A DNA stretch of 42,551 nt, from NCBI RefSeq assembly GCF_000003815.2, contig NC_049997.1:2951599-2994149 (forward strand), read 5' to 3'. This document shows, one piece after another, positions 11,707 to 19,642 of the stretch (the stretch's first letter is position 1; the number at the start of each line of letters is the position of its first letter). Made by a program: the position numbers and the translations under genes. The notes under the pieces were generated by a model. That model made no database searches. It was given only the letters and a program-made list of their open reading frames with translations, and had not been told where the DNA came from. The stretch is from Branchiostoma floridae (taxonomy: Eukaryota > Chordata > Leptocardii > Amphioxiformes > Branchiostomatidae).

Positions 11707-12100
11707 TAAGCTGGCGCCTATAGATTTAGGATGGACGCGGTAGTGAGTGATGTGAGTGCTTGGCTCTCATAGGTTCAGCTTTGACATATCCTTGATAAAT
11801 GTAGACTTGCGGCCTATCAAAAGCTGGAAACATTGAGTGCATGTTGCAGAGAAGACGTAATGTTTGATTGGTCGTTTAACGGCTGTAGATCACGGTAATT
11901 GTCGGACTGTGAAGGTCCGAGTAAAAAACACACAACACTGAGGAACCGTTATACACTTCTCAACCTTGAGTATTTACAGTGAATTGTATATTGTCATAAT
12001 GTATCATATAGTATTTTTTAAAATGAATGCAGGCATGGCAAAATGAATTAAAAGCGTAAATTCACTCCGTGCAATAGACATGAGATTTCCCTCAACTTTA
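11707..12100. other. No gene seen between two AT-repeat copies
   Basis: Unique-looking sequence with no recognisable exon. It separates two direct copies of the same repeat family. Confidence 0.35.
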
Positions 12101-12682
12101 TCAGAAAGCAATATTTGGTGTAAATATTAACTTTAAAAAGTTTTTTTGCACTTAAACCATTAAGGATTATCTATAATTATATATAATTATGTATAATGGT
12201 TATAGGGACTATGTATGATTATGTATAATTGTCATAAATTGTGCATATAACAATGCATAATGATTACAAGTGTTATTTATAATAATGCATAATGATTACA
12301 AGTGTTATTTATAATTATGTATAATGGTCATCAGGATTATATATAATTATGTATAATGGTGAAATGGGTTATATATAATCATTATGGTGAAATGGGTTAT
12401 ATATAATTATGTATAATGGTGTAATGGGTTATATATAATTATGTATAATGGTGAAATGGGTTATATATAATTATGTATAATGCCCCAAAATTATATATAA
12501 TTATGTATAATTATAGTATAATTGGACTAATCCCTACAGACCCATTGACGCTTTCCGCATATTCATTACCCTTCGATATGTACTCAATAAAAATATAAAG
12601 TTGATCGGGTAAAGCATTTCGGGAGTTATGGACTCGAGTCCAGAATTAGAGTGTTTTTCCATAATTAAAAAGATGCCTGTTA
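12101..12682 (-). repeat. AT-minisatellite interspersed repeat, inverted copy
   Basis: This is the reverse complement of the 1936-2537 copy in the same block order: tail with TCAGAAAGCAATATTTGGTG, a core of GTATAATGGTGAAATGGGTT and TATATAATTAT units, then the head ending in AAAAAGATGCCTGTTAAC. The core units are about 32 bp long, with at least five clear copies at about 12330-12500. Confidence 0.75.
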
Positions 12683-13104
12683 ACTGTATTATTAGTTAGA
12701 TGTCCAAATTATAAAAAAAGGAATCCTACCTTAGAACTCTGTTTTCGAGGACTGTTATATTTGGTGGGTATCTGAAACACAACACAAGTTTTCCTAGGCC
12801 TAAACAAATGAATGTTATTACTGTGGTATTTTCTGTTTTGTATATTGTATATGACCTATTTATGTCTTTAACTTCTCAGTTACAATTTGTCTGACAATCA
12901 GCAAAATTCTCTGATAGAAATTGTCTATGATAAAAGAAATTGTTGTCAAGCAGGTCAAATGACAAGTGTGCAAAATTACATAAAAGTGAATTATTCCTTT
13001 CCTATTGAATCCCATGTGTTCATTTGTACTTTGAATTATGATATAAATGCTAGATATGATTTCTTAGATGTACATTGTATATGGATACAGACAGATTCTT
13101 ATGA
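12683..13104. other. No gene recognised; open frame of unknown meaning
   Basis: An open frame of 109 codons (12887-13216) begins at TTG rather than ATG. It shows no known domain, and its 3' half lies in the SINE called next. I do not support it as a gene. Confidence 0.35.
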
Positions 13105-13385
13105 TCTAGTCCTTCCCACACCAAATAGTGGATTGGACAGCACCCATCTTTATTTCTGTAGCCGTGTGCCATACAGATTTGTGCAATTACTACAGCAAAG
13201 GGCTAGTCCATTATAGATCCACTGACAGCGGCCTGTGTGTCCAACTGTGTACCATACTCTTTCTATACTGAAATTTTAAAAGTATTTGGTATGACTTGGT
13301 CGGGATCAAACTCACAACCAACTAACTGCAAGGCAAGCGCTCTACCCTATGGGCATTGCACCTGTTAGGATCTACATGACTTGTA
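13105..13385 (-). repeat. tRNA-derived SINE
   Basis: On the minus strand the head reads GGTAGAGCGCTTGCCTTGCA, then TGAGTTTGATCCCGACC, matching tRNA A-box and B-box spacing. A body of about 200 bp follows, including ACTAGCCCTTTGCTGTA and GATGGGTGCTGTCC. From memory this type of body is common in marine deuterostome SINEs. The boundaries are approximate. Confidence 0.55.
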
Positions 13386-13581
13386 ATATATGTCATGAAT
13401 ATTTCTAGAAGCCAAAAACAATCCTAAACAGCATTAGAACACTGATCTACAGACTCAGTTGTGTACTTTTTCAGTACAGTGGGGCACTACTCACCTAACA
13501 TGTATATGATACTGTTGTATTTGGCCTTCCTTGCAGATTCGTTTTGTTCAAATAGAAGTTGTCCTTACTTGTAGACTAAAA

Positions 13582-14149
13582 TGTAGTCAAAACTTTACAA
13601 GAAGACCACTATATAGGGGACAGAAAATCTGGTCTTGTGGACAAAAGTCACCATAAGATTCTAGATATTAGTGAATGGAAAAATAAATGTATCTAAGGCC
13701 ACACCAATTTAATTTCTTGGTTCACGGATTTTTTCATAAAAAATATGGAGTGAGAGGGCGAAATAAAAATAAAAATAAAAATTGTAAAATGGTTGGGGTA
13801 AAGGTAACGGCTAATCCAAAACATAAAGAAAAAAAGTTTTCAACTTGAAAAAAGTACAAAAACACTATTTTTGTACAGTAACAGCACCTGTAGCCACACT
13901 TTAAGGAGCTTATAATATAAAGGCCAATTTGCTACACCAGAAAGTTGGTGAATGGTTTCATTAATGGTGAAAATTTGATGAGTGGTAATTTTTATTTTTA
14001 TTTTTTTTCCCAAAAAATAGGAGCGAGCGAATCCGTGAACCAAGAAATTAAATCGGTGTGGCCTAAGGAAGCACCAAATAGTGGTCACATTGGCCAGGTG
14101 GTCCTTATGTAGAGGTGGTCACCTGTAGTTTTACAGGTTTTGCTGTACA
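13582..14149. mobile_element. Decayed element hosting a nested MITE
   Basis: The outer ends TGTAGTCAAAACTTTACA and a TTTTACAGGTTTTGCTGTACA-like right end are roughly inverted. The right side carries TGGCCAGGTGGTCC and GAGGTGGTCA. These are the same blocks as in the 38220-38704 element in intron 2 of gene D, so the two are probably related families. The ends are diverged and the boundaries uncertain. Confidence 0.4.
13696..14064. mobile_element. MITE with long AGGCCACACC inverted ends
   Basis: The arms are about 35 bp. The left starts AGGCCACACCAATTTAATTT and continues CTTGGTTCACGGAT. The right ends ATCCGTGAACCAAG, AAATTAAATCGG, TGTGGCCT. AT-rich AAATAAAAATAAAAATAAAAA runs lie inside each end. 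It seems to sit inside the outer element at 13582-14149. Confidence 0.75.
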
Positions 14150-14219
14150 GTACAACTTACATTGTACAATATGTGCACATACAAAACACCCCTAAATAGA
14201 CAATGGTCTATTCCACGAG

Positions 14220-14232
14220 TGACCTTTGACCT
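14220..14232 (-). promoter_or_regulatory. Perfect DR1 nuclear-receptor site upstream of gene A
   Basis: On the minus strand it reads AGGTCA-A-AGGTCA, a perfect direct repeat with one-base spacing. This is the known binding pattern of HNF4, PPAR/RXR and COUP-TF receptors. It ends 24 nt before the ATG of gene A. A third half-site AGGTCA lies on the plus strand at 14240-14245. Genes B, C and E keep only scattered half-site-like pieces at this place. Function is inference; an exact 13-base match by chance is possible. Confidence 0.5.
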
Positions 14233-14235
14233 TAT

Positions 14236-14241
14236 ATGTAG
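14236..14241 (+). promoter_or_regulatory. Start-stop upstream reading frame (ATG TAG) of gene A
   Basis: An ATG followed directly by TAG lies 14 nt before the start codon of gene A and overlaps the third receptor half-site. If the transcript includes it, such a minimal frame would stall or divert initiating ribosomes. Whether it is transcribed cannot be seen here. Confidence 0.35.
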
Positions 14242-14255
14242 GTCAAGTCGCCAAC

Positions 14256-16984
14256 ATGGCAGAAAAATCAACACTTTCTGACTCCAAATCGCCCCCGTTT
14301 GTGATCAAAACCGTTGAGATGCACACGGGAGGCGAACCTCTAAGAATCATCACCGAAGGATACCCCAAAATCCAAGGGAAAACCATCCTAGAGAAGCGGG
14401 CCTACGTTCGGGACCACCTGGACGTTTTCCGGAAGAGGTTGATGTGGGAGCCGAGAGGCCACTATGACATGTACGGAGCCCTTTTGGTCGAGCCAGACGA
14501 CGAAACTGCGGATATTGGCGTGCTTTTCATGCACAACGAGGGCTATAGCACGATGTGCGGACACGCATGCATTGGACTTGGACGGTATGCAGTTGACAAG
14601 GGGCTAGTTCCCACGAAAAGCCCAGAAACAGAACTGATTATCCAGTGCCCAACAGGTCCTGTGAAAGTCTGGGTAGATTATCAAGGTGGAAAAAGTGGGC
14701 GTGTCCGGTAAGGTTTTGCAATTCACTGTTTCCCGCTGGCCTGTCTTGTAGGCTTTGCATGTCTTTATTTTATTTGTATGTGTCAAGTTCAACGTTGACA
14801 ACGTTCACCTGTCGTGGCCGGTAGCTTGACCCTCCCTTCTTTCTTTCTTCTCTTGTATGTTCTTTGAAATTTTGACAAAAACGTGAAACAGTGAAAACAC
14901 GTTTTGTCTCTCTTGTCTGGTTTTCCTTCTTTTATTTCGTTGAACCCCAATCAAAACGGGTTTTGCAAGAATAGATTTCATGTACTCTCCAGGTCTGACA
15001 GCTTTATACAGCTGGCCCAATAATATGAGAACCAATACTACTACAATTTTCCTTTGGAGATGAGACACATTGTACTAGCTCCACTAACAAGCTCAACGAT
15101 TGGAACCAGACGGGTGTCATGGTGGTGTAACAAACACCATGCATGTGGTGTTTGATTACATAATGTAGCAAGAGGCAGGACTAGTGGTGCGTACCTAGAG
15201 CCCGGACTTGGAATTGGACCTAAAAATGTTTAGGTCCAAGTAAAAAAAAAACCTAAATGTCCGGACTCAAGTCCGGACTTGCAAAAAGCTATCTATCACT
15301 TATATTCCCTTTTCTTGCTCTAAACCATCTAAAACCTTCCATAGACAGTGAAATTTGCACTGGAAAAGGACAAAAAACATTTTGTGTCTACACTGGCTGT
15401 ATATAATTTGCATGTATTTTTCACATTGCACTTTAGTTCATGCTAACATGCAATTTTATATGCACCATCCCCCCTCCCCCTCAAAAAAGAAAACTTTCCA
15501 GCGCACATAATACGCAATGATGGGTTCAGGTCTGGACTTGAAGTCCGGACCTGAACCTGAACTGCTGGACTTGAATCCGGACCTGAACCTGAATATGAGT
15601 TTAGGTACGCACCACTAGGCAGGACAGAGCCGAAGGGGCTGGTTACCGTATACTGGCATGGTACATTGTATATATGAATGTGATTGAGTAAGAATACAGA
15701 GCAGTATGTTAAAATTATCTATTTTCATGCACTAGTATAATATGGTCAGTATTTTGTAGAACCGTTGTAGTTGCAACAGACTGAGTGAGAAAAGTTCCCG
15801 TTCCCCAACTCATATTTTCTTTGTTCAGATTCCACAGTGTTCCTGCGTTTGTCTTTGCGCTTGACCAAGAGGTCGACGTCCCCAACTACGGGCGGGTGAA
15901 GGTAGACATCGCCTACGGAGGAGCGTTCTACGCCTTTCTCCCCGACAGTTCTCTGGGGTTAGATCTCCGTACAGCTCCTGTTCAAGCCGTAAGAAACGCC
16001 GCCACAGCAGTGACAGAAGCCGTGAAGAAGGCCGTACCGTTACGCCACCCGGAGCACCCGGACCTGGCGTTCCTGTACGGGACGATCATAACAGACGGGC
16101 GGGACGAGTACGACCCCACGCCGACGGTGAACACCTGCGTGTTCGGTGATGCTTCCGTGGACCGGTCCCCTACGGGGTCGGGGGTGACGGCAAGAGTTGC
16201 TATTCAGGTGAGATGGGAAATGGACTGGACAATCAAGAAGGGCCTCTTAACTTGAAAGTTCATCTGTGTTGGTAGAAGTTATTATTGAGCTAGTTGAACC
16301 GTAATATATAAATTCAACACAAAAATTGTTCATTCCTTGACAAAGACTGGTGCTGTTCTCTCGAAAGTTTGTGTGAGTCCGACTTTTGTGTTGGAATTAA
16401 CAGTTAAACTAGCTCAAGTAGGGCCTCTGTTGCTTAAGCTACTTTTTTTATAATCTACTTTGATTTTTTAAGAATTGTGTCTTGAATAAGGTGACGTTTC
16501 GCTAGTATAGCAGTCGGACTTTCCCTCTTTTCCCACAATACTCTGTATTTCCCACCAATAACGGCAGGTGTCGCTGCAAAGCGAGAAACCTACTAAAGCC
16601 ACCGTGGTGTATTACAGTTACAGTATGGTCGTATGTCGTATTGGGAACCCATTCTAAACGGTAGAATGTGACAGTATTCGCCGGTACAATTGTACAGGCG
16701 ACACATTTGAAAAAGCAATATAACGTTAACTCTTCTATACGCATCTCTTATCGTTTTCGCCTTACCCTCAGCACCGCCGGGGCCAGATCGACCCGTCCAA
16801 AGCGCGGCAGTTCGCGAGCGGCGCAACGGGCTCGGTGATGACGGGCCGGCCGGTGAGAGAGACCAGGTGGGGAGAGTTCGACGCTGTGATCGTGGAAGTG
16901 GCGGGAAATGCGTACTACACCGGAACCGCAGAGTTTACAGTCGAGCCGGACGACCCACTGAAAAACGGCTTCCTTGTCAAGTGA
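14256..16984 (+). CDS. L3HYPDH: Gene A: trans-3-hydroxy-L-proline dehydratase (Cys/Thr type)
   Basis: The exons are 14256-14707, 15829-16207 and 16772-16984, giving 347 residues (the human enzyme has about 354). The start is the ATG in CCAACATGGC, a good context with A at -3 and G at +4. Junctions are CCG/GTAAGG, TTGTTCAG/ATTCC, ATTCAG/GTGAGA and CCTCAG/CACCG, with phases 2 and 0. The protein is the proline racemase fold. MHTGGEP is near residue 22, the first catalytic Cys101 is in MCGHACIG, and the second catalytic position is Thr266 in DRSPTGSGVTAR. Thr at that place marks the animal dehydratases, which turn trans-3-hydroxy-L-proline, a collagen breakdown product, into pyrroline-2-carboxylate, probably in the cytosol. 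This is the only Thr-type copy seen in the array and the most likely functional counterpart of the human gene. Its intron 2 does not resemble those of B, C and D. Confidence 0.93.
15182..15617 (+). mobile_element. hAT-like element in intron 1 of gene A, 8-bp duplication
   Basis: The inverted ends are TAGTGGTGCGTACCTA and TAGGTACGCACCACTA. A perfect 8-bp direct repeat GGCAGGAC flanks the element at 15174-15181 and 15618-15625, as expected for hAT transposition. The interior is full of CCGGACTTG and GGACCTGAACCTGAA phrases in both orientations. No coding capacity. Confidence 0.85.
16286..16425. repeat. Inverted repeat in intron 2 of gene A
   Basis: The arms GAGCTAGTTGAACC and GTTAAACTAGCTC, with TTCAACACAAAA against TTTTGTGTTGGAA inside, form an imperfect hairpin. 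It may be a small foldback transposon. I see no clear target duplication. Confidence 0.5.
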
Positions 16985-17325
16985 TTGTCAATGTACTACA
17001 CTCCTCATTTTTTTAAGACCAACTTTTGGAATTTTTCTGTCGTTACTTCTATTTCCTATCAACTTTCGCACTACTAAAACTAAGTTTATTGTTTTCCACG
17101 AGTTCCTTTTCTTAATTTCATAAACAGAGAAATGTGCAATTTTATTGTCTATCTTGTGACAGTTACACTGTTCATTTAAGTTGACCCTGTTTAATAAAAA
17201 CAGTGAACAATTTGACAAAGGAAAAACTTTCATTATTCTTCTAGGAATAAAAAATGTGTTATAATAGATATAGTTGACATTCATAATTTTTTTAGCCTTA
17301 ACAACTTCTATTATACCATGGATGA

Positions 17326-17331
17326 AATAAA
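17326..17331 (+). promoter_or_regulatory. Candidate poly(A) signal of gene A
   Basis: AATAAA lies in GATGAAATAAAAAT, about 340 nt after the stop. The matching 3' flanks of genes B and D keep AATAAA in GAATGAAATAAACTG at 28120-28125 and 39679-39684. Other AATAAA copies at 17193 and 17413 are alternatives. Confidence 0.45.
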
Positions 17332-17635
17332 AATAATTTAACAGTGATTGTGATAGTCTGGGAATACACACGATGCTTAACTGCCCATATTGGGGGCATT
17401 TCTTTCAACTTAAATAAAAACGGTTACTTTATATTAAGATCTAACGTCTTAATCATTTTGGGGCATGTGAATGCACTCCTCGTGAGATAATATTGACTCA
17501 TGCAACGTCTTTATGATTACCGAGGAAAGGTAGCGGATACTACCTGGAACGCCTGACCGCATCCTATGGCCCAAATTTTGCTTGAGTAACCGTTAACTGT
17601 TGAACTAAGACTATAATATACCATCAGCTCAGTCG

Positions 17636-19221
17636 CAAGTGAAACAAAGATTGAAAGACATATTTCTACAGACTTTCCATTCCGAACTCAACTCTAATGG
17701 AAAAAAGGAAAATCAAGGAAACAAACTAAGAACGTACAGGAAGTTCAAAGACACCTACGAAAGAGAACAGTACCTAAATATACATAATTTCAGTCATCGC
17801 CGAGCCATGGCTAAATTAAGAATTATATCGGTCTGCCTAAACACCACAAACCACCACAAACGACTTAGAAACACCACAAACGACCACAAACGACTCTAAT
17901 ATGCAGTGTATATGGGTCAAAAACCTTGTGTGGCGCTCTGGAGACATTTTTTATACATTTATGAATTTAAAAAATACAGCAAGTCCTACGTATTCACCAG
18001 TAATTTTGAGTCAGTCCGCCGGTTTCAAGATCGAAGCGATTCTTTGCCGCCATGTTGGATCGCCCGTGCTAGGAGTCTGTATGGGGAAGTTCTCGATATC
18101 TTTCTCGGCTCCATAGACGACAGGACGATAAAACTACGGAAGCTGTCGGTTCATACCGCAATTCTATCATTGTCAACTTATAAAACTTGTATATTAAGTG
18201 TTTTCAAGTCTCAAAGGCAAACACGCACGCGATCCAACATGGTGGCCAAGAATTGCTTTGATCTTGAAACCGGACTAACTCGAAATTACTGGTGAATACA
18301 TAGGACTTGCTGCATTTTTTAAATTCATAAATGTATAAACAATGTCTCCAGACCGCCACACAAGGTTTTTGACCCATATATACTGCATATTAGAGTCGTT
18401 TGTGGTCGTTTGTGGTGTTTCTAAGTCGTTTGTGGTCGTTTGTGGTGTTTAGGCACACCCGAATTATATTAGTGATCACCCTTTACAAATAGAAGTAGGA
18501 AGATACAACCGGACTCCTCCGAGTGATAGAATCTGTACACTTTGTAACGCCAAAGATATTGAAAATGAAGTTCATTTTGTATTGGAGTGTGAGTTATATA
18601 GTGATATACGTAATTCTTTTATTAATGCCCTGAATTTTGATACACGAGCTAAACAGTTAGTAAAAGATGAGCTTTTTGTATACATAATGAAATCATCTGA
18701 CAACATTGTACTGCAAAAACTCTGTGAATTTATATACACTTGTTTCAAGAAGAGGAAAGAGACATGTAAATTGTAGAATAATATAGCATTACATATTTGA
18801 CTATTTTGTAAACGATAGATGTACTTATAGTGTTGTTATTGTGTATGAGTTGTTATTAGTAAGTTGCGTATATGATTTACTGATCCGAATTGGATTATTC
18901 TTTATGTTCAGTCCGATTGATCAGGACAAATGGCACTGACATCTGACCTCTGACCGCAATGACCGTCCAATGACCCTATGAGTTTGTGATCTTGAGTTGT
19001 TTTTGTTATTACGTATTATTTGTTATTCTTTTGAGTTTTCCTAAGTTGCTTGTATGATTTACAAACCCGAATTGGATTATTGCTTTGTTATGTTCAATCC
19101 TATGTTTGTAGTTATCTTTTGTACTTTGAGTTATTATTATTGTTATAGGGCTCCCTTGGAAATCAGTTACCACGTTAACTGAAGGGACTACCCTAAAGAT
19201 CAATAAATAAATAAATAAATA
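17636..19221 (+). pseudogene. Non-LTR retrotransposon 3' remnant, split by a foldback element
   Basis: The frame 17639-17828 ends near FSHRRAMAKLRI, the lead-in to the C-terminal tail of a CR1/L2-like polyprotein. After a 632-bp insertion it resumes at 18470 with SDHPLQIEVGRYNRTP and a zinc-knuckle-like C-x2-C-x10-H-x4-C, stopping at 18774-18776. A long untranslated tail follows and ends at about 19221 in (AATA)n. The frames left and right of the insertion do not join cleanly, so the element was already damaged or has drifted. The tail contains a duplicated block around CCGAATTGGATTATT (about 18885 and 19066). Confidence 0.75.
17829..18460. mobile_element. 632-bp foldback transposon with 9-bp duplication
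   Basis: The long inverted arms run about 250 bp from GGTCTGCCTAAACACCACAA on the left to TTGTGGTGTTTAGGCACACC on the right, with tandem CCACAAACGA motifs at the tips. GAATTATAT is duplicated exactly at 17820-17828 and 18461-18469. A 9-bp duplication with long arms suits Mutator-like elements. The class is inference. It interrupts the non-LTR remnant. Confidence 0.85.
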
Positions 19222-19284
19222 GTGTAGCATAGCCTTAGTTGTTCAGTCTCTCCCACTGACACTAAAGATTCTTTACAGCAACGT

Positions 19285-19352
19285 TTTATGTAACTACTGC
19301 ATTTAGCCCATATGGGCAAGGTCATGCAAATAAAGATCATTGTCATTGTCAA
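19285..19352 (+). mobile_element. Non-LTR retrotransposon 3' end with (ATTGTC) tail
   Basis: GCATTTAGCCCATATGGGCA and CAAATAAAGATCATTGTC precede a short ATTGTC repeat. This is the usual appearance of CR1/L2-type 3' termini. Only the last few tens of bases are present. Confidence 0.55.
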
Positions 19353-19379
19353 TGTTAATTTGCGTATCTTATTTTTGTC

Positions 19380-19642
19380 CTTGATCCTATGGTGTGACTC
19401 GCTTCTAACTACACGTTTGAGGCCGGTCTATTGTCTTTTCAATATACTGTAATAACTCGTCGATTAGGTTTCTAGATCTGTTGAGGCGTGTCCTAGTTGG
19501 TCTGGTTCCTTTGTTTGCTATGCCGCCCGGTCAAACTCTTATCTCCTTTTACGGCGAATGACATAGCTCCATGGGTCACTGAAGAACTAGGGCAAGCAGA
19601 TCGTCTTTCACTTATATCTCTGACCAGGCATGAGTGGTCAAA
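19380..19642 (+). promoter_or_regulatory. Conserved 5' flank of gene B, shared with gene D
   Basis: A run of about 260 bp (including CTATGGTGTGACTCGCTTCT and GGCGAATGACATAGCTC) recurs upstream of gene D at 35313-35566. It probably holds the promoter of this pair, but shared descent alone explains the match. I see no TATA box at a convincing place. An upstream ATG at 19630 opens a short frame that overlaps the gene B start out of frame. Confidence 0.4.

Noticed and set aside
12887-13216. 109-codon open frame starting at TTG
   Set aside because: No ATG start, no recognisable domain, and its 3' half overlaps the SINE.
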